Positions 41,208 to 52,700 of a DNA stretch of 64,000 nt are shown one piece after another. The stretch covers positions 1 to 64,000 of the forward strand of contig VKHL01000128.1 of assembly GCA_015146655.1 (NCBI GenBank). The letters run 5' to 3'. Numbering within the stretch: the first letter of the stretch is position 1; every line of letters begins with the position of its first letter. Both the position numbers and the translations under genes were made by a program. The DNA comes from Ochromonas danica (lineage: Eukaryota; Sar; Chrysophyceae; Chromulinales; Chromulinaceae). The notes under the pieces are model-generated. The model did not search any database. It worked only from the letters and a program-made list of their open reading frames with translations, and was not told the DNA's origin.

Positions 41208-42485
41208 TCAGATATCATTAAATAAAGGAATGTAAAGAGATGCAGGGCATGGTGTAGTGAAGCTGTTGGACGTGGGGGTTGGACAATCAATCATTTCAAA
41301 TTTTGCATTTAAAGAACTTTGAGCGCTATTCCAACTTACGCTCTGCGATTCTCTCTTTTCCTTCATACTGCTTGGCAAGGTGATGTTCCAACATGTTTGA
41401 ATTTCCAAGAACACACCAATGGTATCACTCGTGGATTTTTCTTCCTCTCTCGTTTTCCTTATATTTTCAGGTCGTTTGTTCTTTGCTCCTGAATAAGATA
41501 CTTGTGGATCGCACATAACATTAACTTGTTTGTTATAGATTGAAGCTACCTCACTTGTCGTCACCACAGACCCTGCCCACTGAGCCAGAGATGAGCTGTT
41601 AGCGGAAAGTATTGTATTTAATGCAACACCAGCAGAGAAGTACGCAACTTCTAAGTCTATTGCATCTTCAGCAAGTGGATAAAAAGAAGCAAAGCATGTG
41701 CCATGCTTTTGCCACTCATGATTCAACAGATAACATGTTCCACAGGTCAACCCATCGCACACAGAATCAGTACTTGGATCAAACCAGATAGAAGTCAATT
41801 CTTTATACACAGGCCATTGTTGAACAAGAGAGGGGATTAATGGGGAATAGGATGTCCCATCACTCTGCTTACAACAGATGCTCGTCCCATCATACACATT
41901 CGGCCACAAGCCATGAATAACTAGACGAGGAGTAGATGATAGTACACTATCACTACATAACGACCCTGCTAGGTGTGAAAGTGAAGGATCGTGACCTTTG
42001 GCAAATGCATTGCAAAACTGTGGCAACCAGATCTGATCCATTAGTAAATAGCTATAATCTACACTCTGGCCCAACTTTAGGCTTGTGTCTGGCATACTGC
42101 TTGTGGTTGCAGGGCATATGTCACAACATGTTGTTTGGCTGGTGATATCATCTGATGGCCAACCGGTTAGATTCGTCCAACCTGACACTGGGTCATAGGT
42201 TTGAAGAATATTCGTACAAGAAGGAGCTTCATAACAAGTCGAATCATCTGAATGATGATGTGGTGGATGAATTGGATTGTAATGTAAGACAACCACAATA
42301 ACAATAGCACTAATGGCGGCAAAGGTCACGGCAAAACCAACAATTCGATTGAAATTCTGGGATGATAGGCGACGCCTTCGACTTGCCATTAGTCCATCTT
42401 GTTCACTATGTGCATCAACATCAGGTAGATTGAGATATTTTACTGAAGAGCTTTCTGTACTTGATAACCATTCTACCGATGCCAT
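41208..42485 (-). CDS. Membrane-anchored RNase T2
   Basis: Single exon, 425 residues, ATG at 42485. A cytosolic-looking basic head (MASRRRRLSSQNFNR) is followed by one helix (IVGFAVTFAAISAIVIVVV) and then the catalytic domain, so a type II membrane protein is likely. Both RNase T2 active-site blocks are present: VIHGLWPN (CAS I His) and LNHEWQKHGTC (CAS II Glu, Lys, His). Cysteines are numerous, as in the family. Such enzymes cleave single-stranded RNA in lysosomes/vacuoles or outside the cell. A hydrophilic stretch near residues 330-360 (SGAKNKRPENIRKTREEEK) is unusual for the fold and could be an insertion or an unspliced 3n intron, although I see no clean acceptor. Confidence 0.9.
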   Translation of the reverse strand: MASVEWLSSTESSSVKYLNLPDVDAHSEQDGLMASRRRRLSSQNFNRIVGFAVTFAAISAIVIVVVLHYNPIHPPHHHSDDSTCYEAPSCTNILQTYDPVSGWTNLTGWPSDDITSQTTCCDICPATTSSMPDTSLKLGQSVDYSYLLMDQIWLPQFCNAFAKGHDPSLSHLAGSLCSDSVLSSTPRLVIHGLWPNVYDGTSICCKQSDGTSYSPLIPSLVQQWPVYKELTSIWFDPSTDSVCDGLTCGTCYLLNHEWQKHGTCFASFYPLAEDAIDLEVAYFSAGVALNTILSANSSSLAQWAGSVVTTSEVASIYNKQVNVMCDPQVSYSGAKNKRPENIRKTREEEKSTSDTIGVFLEIQTCWNITLPSSMKEKRESQSVSWNSAQSSLNAKFEMIDCPTPTSNSFTTPCPASLYIPLFNDI

Positions 42486-42703
42486 TCTCTTCTTTATTTT
42501 GCTGTTTTTTGGCTTTGCCGAACAAATTCTCGACCAATACAGCAGGACGGAACCGGGACCGAGCTGTTTTTGATAGTTTCATATGCACTTTTGTGAGTTG
42601 GTGAAAGCGTGTTTCGCAACTCCCCGTGTGCTTGAGCAAGGCAGGCACAGGCACAGGGATGGGCAGAAGAGAATTTCGATCTTCTTGTTGTCCTTTGTGA
42701 ACG

Positions 42704-43881
42704 ATGGTTGAAGATGATGAATGGAATACATGGCAAACATATGTTGCCTTAGGTGGTGCAGCAGCTGGTGCATTGATTTTTGGGAAATATTATAGTGATG
42801 AACTAAATCGTCAAAAAGAAAAAGATGATTTGATTGCTTCAGCTACAACGAAGCTGAAAGATAGTACCGTGATTATCACTGGATCAAACACTGGTGTGGG
42901 TAAGTCTTGTTATGAGATTTTATCTATGTTCACGTAGATTTCTCATCTTATCTCATCTTATCTCATCTCATCGCTCCCATTGTTGTGCTGTCTATAGGAT
43001 ATGCTGCTGCTAAACTCTTTGCACAAAGTGGTGCGAAAGTTGTTTTAGCATGTCGTAATTCTGCAAAAGGCTCTGTTGCAGCTGCCAAGATTCGTAATGA
43101 GACGAAGAATTCGCATGTAACATTTGATCATCTGGATCTTGGCGACTTGAAGAGTATTGAAAGCTTTGCTCAGCGTGTAGACAAATGCCATGTCCTGGTC
43201 AATAATGCTGGAGAAATTATCAAAGACAAAAAGTTAGTTTATGGTATCGAGTCAACCATGCTTTCTAATTATGTGGGACATTGGTATCTCACTAAATTAT
43301 TGTTGCCAAAATTGGCACAAACTTCCATTCAGGATAAGAGAGAAGTGCGCATTGTTAATGTTTGTAGTCGTGGTGAGAAATACAGTGACATTGGACCAGA
43401 TTATTTGGAAAATGGAAAAGAAGCGCTGGATCGTGCTTTTCAAGGTCCTAGCCCTTATCAACCCTTCTTAGCATACTCTAATTCCAAGTTCTTTAACCTT
43501 CTTTTCCACAAGGAATTGTCTCGCAAGCTCGTTGAAAGTCCTCTGTCTATTATCACTCTTAATGCTAATCAGAGCAATCAGAAGTTTAATTTGACTGCAA
43601 CAGCTGTAACTCCTGGTTTTGCCAATACCAACATCTTCAAGTTTGCTCCATCCTTCATGACCAGCTTGACTGCCCCTTTACGTTATTTAACGTTGAAGAC
43701 ACCTGATGATGGTGGTAGTGAGCTTGTTTATGCAGCAATAGCTGAGAAAGGTCATGGTATCTACTATGGCGAAAAGAAGCCTACAGCTTCTTCTGATTAT
43801 GCCACTAACAAAGAACTTAGTAACGATCTATGGAAGTTGACTGACAGCATTGTGCAAAAGATCGTGAAAGGCGAAAAATAA
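42704..43881 (+). CDS. Short-chain dehydrogenase, retinol dehydrogenase/WWOX-like
   Basis: Two exons, 42704-42899 and 42998-43881, in phase for 359 residues. An N-terminal membrane helix (TYVALGGAAAGALIFGKYY) precedes TVIITGSNTGVGGYAAAKLF (cofactor motif, split by the intron after the third Gly), then LDLGDLKSIESFAQRV, VLVNNAGE and the catalytic AYSNSKFFNLLF. The canonical Ser is taken by the NVCSRGEKYSD segment. These enzymes reduce or oxidise retinoids, prenols or other lipophilic alcohols at the ER; the substrate is open. It is not a close copy of the SDR at 36797. The intron contains tandem TCTCATCTTA repeats. Confidence 0.9.
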
Positions 43882-44415
43882 TGATATCCTGGTGGTTTCT
43901 TCTGTTGTAGCTCATGTCTAGCTTAAGCTGTTCCTCTAAGGTTGTCCATCACACAATTATCATCCTCTCTTTGATTCTTCCTTCATTGTTCCACTCATAC
44001 TACTAGTAATGTAATTAAAGAAACTTACCTTGTGTTTGTCTTTGTTTATCAGTTGTTCTTTCTACTGATAAGCTCGCTTTCACTAAATAGATAGAAAGTA
44101 GTCTATTGTTGATGCATTTGCTTGTCTTGACAGTTCGTTTTTCTAGCTATTCCAGCGCATCTTAGTATCAAATCATGATGGCATATCAAAAAGAAACATA
44201 AGATTATGTTTCTAGTAATCTTAGTAATTGGCAAAGGCTGTTAAATACAAGTAGTCTAGATTTTGTTTCAAGGTTTTTTATGATGGGACAATCATCACTC
44301 CGAAATCCGGAACTCCGAAATTCGAAATCCCGAACTCGAAAATCATCTCTCTCATCATCTTCAACCACTCTCATTACTCGTGCTGCGACACCCTTGAGAT
44401 GAGACTTGAGAAACA
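43882..44415. other. Intergenic
   Basis: 3' region of the SDR gene and promoter of the LRR gene. At about 44297-44345 there is a short run of related units (CTCCGAAAT, CCGGAACTCCGAAATTCG) rich in TTCGAA-like palindromes. No gene supported. Confidence 0.4.
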
Positions 44416-46080
44416 ATGAGTGTCTGGCAGTTGAATCGAGATATTCTCCACAGTATTTATTCAGAATGGTTAAGATGGGATCATCTGCCAAGATTAGACA
44501 TAGCCTGTATAGAAAAAACAGATCGAGAAGAATGGTTATCTTCTTTGATTGATTTGAGGATGAGAGGGAGCTTAAAAGAGATGTCACGTAGTAGGTTAAA
44601 GAAATTCTATATGTGGTTAAACACACGTCAAGTATTCTGTGTAGAAGAATTTCCAGTGAGACTAGAGATCTTGCGGGATCTGATGGAAGAGTTGAATTGG
44701 AAATCCCACTGCCCAATTATTCGTTCTATTAAGATAGTGAGAGGAGAACTTCACCACGCCCCAGGTAGTTATAACTTGTCCCTATTGGAGTGGAACCTAT
44801 CTGTCTTTATTAGACTTTGCCATGGTCTACAGGGAGTGGTAATTTCTTCCAATACACACAACAACATCAATGATAATAACAATACATCACCACCACAGTC
44901 AGAGTCGTCCATGGATGACATTGTCTTTCGAATTTTAGATCAAACTTTACAAGAGAATTCTCTTATTAAGATTGATCTGAAAAACTTCACTGGTGGTTAT
45001 AATAAATATGGTGAGAAGATTGCCAACCTCCTGAGAAGACATGCCTCCAGCTTAGAAGAGCTCCATCTAAGTGTGGTAGGTGGAGTTGGTATGAATCTGA
45101 ATCTCATTGAAAATCAGCTTCATCTGAAAACATTGGTCGTTTATCTATGGGAAGGAGGCTTGCATGCGAACGAAACCTGGTTTATTCCTTATCTGGCTTC
45201 AGGTGGTGGAAGGTTATTGGAGACCTTGCAGGTTAAATACTGTGCAAAGACGTCACTAAGTATTGATCATCTCTTGGTCTCTATAGCTGTAGCATGCCCG
45301 AAGTTGACGCGATTGATAATGCAGGATTTCGAACCCGGCGATGGAGAGAACCTACGTCACCTCTTCGAACTATGTCCACATCTTCAATATGTGACTTTTG
45401 ATGGAATTATCAAAACAGATGAGAAGAGAAGATCTGTGTCTATAGAGGTGAGGGGTTCCAATGGAGAATGGGCAAAGGTTTTATGCCTTGCATTGAGGAG
45501 AAGTCAGTACATGCAGGCGACATTAGAACTGAACGATCGCTACCATCGAGTGGAGAATCTCAAGTTCATGTTAGAACCTTACCAACTTCGCTTAGACTCC
45601 GCTACTCGTGAGGTCTATATGATTGCCCTACTAGAGGATCTTCCCCATTTGAACAGCTTGAACTTGAGCTACAAAAGCACCCATACATACACTGATGCTA
45701 CCTTAGCAGCAATCACAAAGCATCATGCGACAAGCTTGACAGCATTGAAAATAGCTGATTCGCCTCACAACTGCTTACGATTTCGGATTTCTGACAAGGT
45801 GTTGAGCGAGCTAATCCAGGCATGTCAGTTGTTGCAGATCCTTAATATTATTGGTTGTGGACTTAAGAGTTTTGTGGCTGTGTCTAATCATACCAGTCTG
45901 CGAGAAGTTGATTTGACTGCTGCACACAATGTTTTGATAGGGCAAGTAGATGCATTGCTGCTTGATGAAAACATAGAGTGGCCTCTCACTCTTGAGGAGG
46001 GGATTGTCTCCGCTTGTGGCAGCCACTTCTATTATAGCTACGACACAGAATCATGTGGCTGGGGCAGAGAGAAATACTAA
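44416..46080 (+). CDS. Leucine-rich repeat protein, possibly F-box-like
   Basis: Single exon, 554 residues. The N-terminal ~45 residues (WQLNRDILHSIYSEWLRWDH) have the length and pattern of an F-box or related helix bundle. The rest is irregular LRR with units such as SSLEELHLSVVGG, RLLETLQVKYCAKTSLS, ACPKLTRLIMQDFEPGD, LPHLNSLNLSYKS and CQLLQILNIIGCGL. An Asn-rich insert (NNINDNNNTS) interrupts it. If the F-box is real it would serve as a substrate adaptor of an SCF ubiquitin ligase; that is inference. It may belong to a lineage-specific expanded family. Confidence 0.75.
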   Translation: MSVWQLNRDILHSIYSEWLRWDHLPRLDIACIEKTDREEWLSSLIDLRMRGSLKEMSRSRLKKFYMWLNTRQVFCVEEFPVRLEILRDLMEELNWKSHCPIIRSIKIVRGELHHAPGSYNLSLLEWNLSVFIRLCHGLQGVVISSNTHNNINDNNNTSPPQSESSMDDIVFRILDQTLQENSLIKIDLKNFTGGYNKYGEKIANLLRRHASSLEELHLSVVGGVGMNLNLIENQLHLKTLVVYLWEGGLHANETWFIPYLASGGGRLLETLQVKYCAKTSLSIDHLLVSIAVACPKLTRLIMQDFEPGDGENLRHLFELCPHLQYVTFDGIIKTDEKRRSVSIEVRGSNGEWAKVLCLALRRSQYMQATLELNDRYHRVENLKFMLEPYQLRLDSATREVYMIALLEDLPHLNSLNLSYKSTHTYTDATLAAITKHHATSLTALKIADSPHNCLRFRISDKVLSELIQACQLLQILNIIGCGLKSFVAVSNHTSLREVDLTAAHNVLIGQVDALLLDENIEWPLTLEEGIVSACGSHFYYSYDTESCGWGREKY

Positions 46081-46706
46081 TTAGTGCTGTTATTGGGCAA
46101 TAGCCGTTGCTACAAGGGGATCGATACGTGGCCTAGTGAAGCTGACCTTTGTATGACGTCTACTTTGCTATGTTGTGTATGAAAGATGTCTTGACTTGAT
46201 GACCTCCATCTCCATAATGCTGGGCAGAGAGTGTCTGTGCTCAAAACTTTGCATGAGAAGGCGGATAGTTGGACTGTTGCTGATAAGATTAATAATAGCT
46301 ACTATTGGTGCTGAATGAGGCTCTATTTCTTACATAATCTTGTGGAAAGGTGGATGGACTTGGGATCCTAAGAGTATTTGATCCCTCCACTAGACTACGT
46401 CTAGGTACAATCGTACGGAAGAGTGCATACACTAATAACCAATTTTAACGGGACAGCATTAACTTTGAAGGGAGGGAGGTAGTTAAGTTAAGAAGCTGCC
46501 CTCCCCTTCCCAATATTAACTTAAAAGGGAGATCGTTAAGTTAAGGAGTTTGTTGGTCTTGGTCACTGCAGTGGAGCAGAAAAGCAGCCAAGCAAGGCAA
46601 CCAACAACAACAAGACAGAGAGGTTCTACAAGTAGTCTGTACCGTAGATCCTTTACCTCCTCTTCTTCTTTCCCTTTTAAGGTTTCTTCATGAGATTTAG
46701 CTTGTC
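46081..46706. other. Intergenic, promoter side of VPS13
   Basis: Contains a cluster of TTAACTT/AAGTTAA motifs on both strands at about 46447-46535 and a GGGAGGGAGG...CCCTCCCC imperfect inverted repeat (about 46471-46508). No gene seen. Confidence 0.5.
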
Positions 46707-49700
46707 ATGTTTGAACAAGGATTATCATTCCTATTAAAGAAGATCTTAAGAGACTTTGTAGAAGATGGAGATAATCTAAATGATAAAGTCCAAGTGGGAG
46801 TTTGGTCAGGCTTGATTGTCTTAGAAGACTTAGTTCTCAAGAACTCAATCTTCAATCTCTTAGAAGCTCCTATTGTTCTAAACTATGGATATATTGGTCG
46901 TTTTGAGTTGCAAATTCCATGGAGTCGACTAGGTTATGAGCCTGTCACGGTCGTGTTAGACAAAGTCTATATCCTAGTCGAACCAAAGTATGAATGGAAC
47001 CCTGGTGCAGCTGATAAACGAGAACAAGCTATGAAACAAACTAAACTAGCAGCTGCAGAACTGTTTGCTAATCAACGTATGCAGGAGCTTTCCAATGGCA
47101 ATGGTAGCAGTGGAGGTAGTGGTGGAGGATATGCTGGATTAGCGAAGAATTGGTTCATGAGTGCTTTGCTAAGTAAGATAGTAGACAAGATCCAATTCAC
47201 TGTTCGTGAGTTGCATGTTCGATATGAAGACAAACTTTCGTGTCCAAGTGAGTTTTGTGTGGGATTTTCGTTTGAATCATTGCATCTGCTTTCTCGTGAA
47301 GGAACAGGATCCTTTGATGGCGAACCATCACCAAGTAATCATCAACAAACCTCTATAATGGATACGGAACGAAATTATGAGCAAGAGCTTAAGATAGAAG
47401 GTGTTGATGCTTGGCATAAATTGGCTGAATTGAACCACTTGGCTGTCTATTGGAATCCATTACATGATAAAGGATTGGATGTGTGCTCTTGCTCGTTCAT
47501 TGGTAGATCTACGCGAGAAATTCAAACATTAATGTCTCGTACAGTAGTTACGCGAGTGTTTAAATCCTATGAGAGACCCCGACATCATTACATTCTCAAT
47601 CCTGTTGATATCAAGTCTTATATAGATGCCACGGTGAATGTGTCGACTGGTTCTGCAAAGGTTTGTTCTCGTTGTATGTGTTTGTAATACTTGGTATTCT
47701 TGTAACTTCTGTCTGTTTCCTTGTAGGCAAGAGTGAAAGTGTTAATATCCGACATCTCCATCTGTCTTGAGGACCAACAACTTCGGGAAATCATCTCGAT
47801 GGCCATCAATATGACCAACTTTTCAAAGCTTGAGAGATTTAGTGAGTATAGACCTATCTGTGCTGTTTTAGAAGATCCTAAAGCATGGTGGAGGTATGCT
47901 GTTTTCTGATGGCTATGATTGTTTTTACATGGATTGTTATCATTTGTTGCATGATTGTTATGGAAATAGGTATGCCATCAATGCTGTTTTGATTGAGCTT
48001 CGTTTAGAGAAGAAGCGAGAATTTAGTTTAAAGCGATTTATGAAGCGCGCGCGTGATAAAGCAGTTTACGTAGAACTTTGGCGAAGTCGTTTAGTTAGCC
48101 CGGCTTCTGCTGTCAATCAACTTGGGCAGGTTAATGATAGTCTACCTCTGCTAGATCGGGAGAACAACCTACTTTATCAACAACTTTTGATAATTGGACG
48201 TAAACGGTTAACAACAGAGCAACGCAAGAGAAGAGCTTCCAAGACGGATTTGACTGTTGCTTCGAGTGCAAAGTTAGCAGATTCTGCGTTGATAACAAGT
48301 GGCTCAGAAATCGATCTGAACGCTGTAGTTCCTTTAGATACAGAGAGAATCCAGCTCTTACAGCAACTAGAATATGATCTCTCGTTTGAAGATATTCTAT
48401 TCTTCCGCTCGTTGGCAGATCTTCATGCACCCGTTGATTACAAACCGACATCTTGGACTGGAAATATTATGGGGTGGATAACAGGGAAGCCTGCTTCAAA
48501 TGGAGATGAAGATCGTGGCAAATTGATGGATGCTTTGAAATATGATCCTGATCATTTGTTTCGTGGAGGAGCAGCTAAAGTCGATCTCAATGAGGTCATG
48601 TCGATTATCGATGTCCACCTTAAGGAAGGGTCGGTGGTGTTGTCATTGTCTGCACCAGAAACATCGAACACGTTCCAAGCAGCTATTCCTTTCTTACAGT
48701 TTAAAATGGAGAAGCTATCTTTGAAGACTATTACTATGGGCGATGGGAGTCATATTAAAGTCTATTGTGCCTTGCAGGATTTTGAAGGATTTGAATTACA
48801 TCCTGCAAATCCTCGAAGCCGAAGATTGGCATCTCCTTCCTCACAAATGGAATTACAACAGCATCGCTTCATCTTTAGAAGAACATTGAAAGTGGAGAAG
48901 TCATCTACAGGCGGATCAGAGTCTAACTTCTCAATGTCTGAGGAGCGCAGTACTCATTCACAAAGTTCTCGTCTTCGTGCTAGTAACATTTCAATTGCTC
49001 CTTTGTTCTCCTGTGTTATCGAAACATTTCCTGCGGGCAATGAAATTGAGATGTTGGTGAAGCTGAATGTGGAAGAATTAGAGATGTGGCTGTCTCCATC
49101 TGCACGATGGATTGATAGCATTGCCATCTTCTCCTCTTGGCCGGAAGATGTGAAATATTGGAGTGAAATGGAGATGAAAGCAATGAATCAGATGGATGAT
49201 TTGAAATCTCGTGTCAATGCTAAGTTGGATTATATGATGAATAATCATTCCAATATCGTCATAGAAGGAAAAGTGCAAGCTCCTATCCTTGTCATTCATG
49301 ATCATCAACCGGATGTTAATTGCAAAGCTAGTTTGTTAGTTGTTGATTTGGGATTATTAACATTGAGTACTCAGAAATTGGCAAAAGCTCAACGCACGAA
49401 AGAATTGGAAGTACTAAATCAAGTGTCTGCCATGATGAATAGCAAGGCAGAAAGAAGTAATAGTAGTCTCTCTTCCAACAAGAAAGCAGGTCCTTCAGTT
49501 AAAGATTGGGAAATCCTACGATCGGAAAGTAAGTCCAATAAAGATCATTTTCCTCAAGATTTGGAGCTTTTGTTCGATGGAGTCAAGATGGAAGACAATC
49601 AAAGTGTCATGGAGAATCCCTTGGATAATACACAACATCGTCGCTCTAGTATTTTCCATAAATATGGAGAACATCCTGGGCAGGATAACCTTCCTGGTGC

Positions 49701-52700
49701 TATGGAATTCGACTCACAAGAAGAGGAATTATTTGATATTTTCATCTCCAAGATCTCTCATATTGAGGTCTACTTTGTCGAAGCAATTGTTAATACCTCT
49801 CTGGATGGGAAATGGAATGTTCAATATGAAATTGACAAGACTGTTATGGTGGAACGTTTTGAAATTAATGTTGAGATTCAAGTTTCTGCTTTACCATGGG
49901 ATATTACACTTCCTCCGCTAAAACTCTTTGTTGATATCCCAGAAATCAATATTGAGCTATCAGATGCAAAGATTTTACGTGTAATACAATTTGTTGCACA
50001 GATGATGAAACAAACAGAAGCCTTGTCTTCTAAGAATCAGCGTCCATTGCCGAAAAGCAAGCAAAAGACGAGTAAAGTGGTTTCGACTAAACCTGAGCCA
50101 ACAAAGAAGCTTGTTTCATTGCCTGCAGGAAGCAAGCCTCCACTTTCTTCACCCGCAACTATTACTCCTAACTTCAACCGAAAGAGAAAGTACCGTAGGA
50201 GTCGTGGTCGCAGTGTGGGAGATACTTCCACGGTATTCTCTGATGCAAAGTCTGTGCTGTCAGCTCATACTGCTCGTTCCATCTCCAATACACGTATAAA
50301 TGAGAATGGGTTGGGTTGGGCGAAAGATCTGTCCGCTTCTAATTATCAGGATGCTTTAGATACCCCATTTGACAATGATAGCGATGATGGGAGTTTTTTC
50401 TCGGTTGTTGAAGCGTTCGATGATCATGAAGATGATGAAGATGGACAAAACAAAAGTCTAAGTTTAGAAGAGCTCAAGTTTGTGATTGCACAGCGAGAAG
50501 CTATGCATACCAATCTATTGACAGATTTGCGTCTGAGTGAACTGGATCCCAGTCGAACTGCTCAACGTGAGAGTTTAAAGCGAGAACTTACTGCGTATGA
50601 GATGGAGCTGCATCAGTTGAAAGTTTCTTATGTAGAGCTGCTGATGAATAGCAAAGATCAAAACACCTTTGATTATGAATCCAAGACCACATCTACATTT
50701 GATCATGACGCCTTTGATGAACATGTCCACAACATGTTGGAGCCCGATTTTGTCAATGCTCACAATAATCATAATACTGCTCGCAAACGAGATATGATCC
50801 AAGCAAGTGTTTTCAGATTATCTGCTGCTGCAAAGCCTGTTGAAACAGATTTAAGCAAAGGTCCGAATAAAGAACTGTTCTACATGAGAGTTAACATTGC
50901 GCAAATCAATGTTGACTTATTGTGTGGTGTGGATGCCACTGATGACTCCTCTTCAATTCAAAGCCCAAGTGCAGCTTTCTTGAGACATAATTGTCCCGCA
51001 TTTGAATCCAGATTAGGATTAACAAACTTTGGGATTAAATTGCGCCATCGGTCAAAAGATACGAAATTGAGCACACGTATTCGGGATGTCATTTTCTCAG
51101 AACAGTTGGCTCCTGGCCCTAAGATGACCATTGATATTCATCGACCACTTACACAGGGTGGTGTGCCACTAATTACTTCAGATCCATCTTACTTTTCCAC
51201 TTTAGGACTTCCAGTGAACTCAAGATCTGCCTATTCTTCATCTCAAAGCTATTCTGACCTTTTGACCATGCGATACGAGATATCATATGGTAGCAATGAA
51301 GGTGGCGAAGAATCCCTTTCAAAACATTGCTTGAATCTCACTTTGGGTTATCTAGCATTGAATTTCGACCAACAGCGGATCGCGCCTCTAATTCTGTGGT
51401 CTCAAGATTTGTCCAAATTGTTGCAAGCCACTATTGGTACCTCGAAGGCAACTGAGCCACCAAAAGACAAACAGAACACTGCCATGTCTAGTGAAGGTAG
51501 TAGTGATGAAGAGATATCTGACATATCTGTTCCGGTTGTCAATGTGGATTTCCGTATGGACACGTTATCCTTGAGTTGGCTGAATGGTCCTCAACCCCTT
51601 GTCAATGCCACGTTTACAGCGATGCGCAATGTGATTCAAACAAATGAACATGAAATTAATGTGGCATGCCGTATCGTTGACTTCTCTATTTTTGATCTCT
51701 CATCAACGATCACATCCAAGCCATTCCACCCAGTTCGTGAAAGTGGGTTTCGTCTGGGATCCAATAACATGATTTTTGGTCGAAATGCGCTCTCAGAAAC
51801 ACCATTCCTAGAGATTCTGAGCAGGATTGAACGACAATGCTGCAGGTCAGATGATGAAACGTTTCGATGGATGACAAATGGGAATGTTAAAGTAGCACCT
51901 CTTGGCTTGGACATACATGCTGCTTTCCTTGCAGCGGTGAGCAATGAAATTTCTAATGGCCCGCTTTTGCCTTTGCTGTCTGATGTCATGGAAGGCGAGG
52001 GTAGTGCAGTTCAAGCAGGCAACAATAATCCTAATGCACCTTCTCTAAACATGTTACTGAAGAGCAGTTTAGGAGAGAGTTGTGGCAATATTGAGGTTGA
52101 AGTCGATGGATTGTTTTTTAAGCTGCGCTTAGATGATGATCGTTTGCAACATAGTCATGATATGTCTTTGATTGTCCCACAAGTATGTTCTTACGTAAAC
52201 TGGGGTGAAGATGATGTATATGGCGATATTGCTCTTTCCGCCCAGTTATCAAACATTGAAGCTAGAGCTTGTGGGCAGCTGATCGTTGATCCTTTTGAGA
52301 TCAGTATGTTTGCCTTTATTGCTGGAAAGGATAGAAGTCGGTCCGTGTCACCAGCACAAGTTTACGCACTCAGAACTGCTTTCCCGCCTGACACTCTTCC
52401 CACATTACGAGGAGAAGAGGTGCAATTGGCCATAGCTGTTAGTCCTATTCGTCTTCATGTTAATAAACTCGTCGTTTCAGCTGCACAAGCTTTAGCAAAT
52501 GCTGGAAATTATTGGGCGAAAATCATTAGCCAAATTTGGAAAGTGAATTCAAACGAGCATATTGATCCTTTGCATTTGCTTGCGGTGACCCCTTTGAATG
52601 ATAACGTCACGTTGCCTTCTTTATGGTTCAAATTATCGTGCAATATTAAACTCTACGAAGTGGCAGCAATATTAGAAGAAATTGATGATCTTGAATGGCC

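Noticed and set aside
44204-44716. 170-codon minus-strand frame
   Set aside because: Antisense to the start of the LRR gene; part of it comes from the short CTCCGAAAT-type repeats.
47896-47969. Start of the VPS13 long frame at a GTG/ATG near 47896
   Set aside because: This is a 76-nt intron that happens to be open; splicing at 47893/47970 gives the conserved WWRYAINAV junction.
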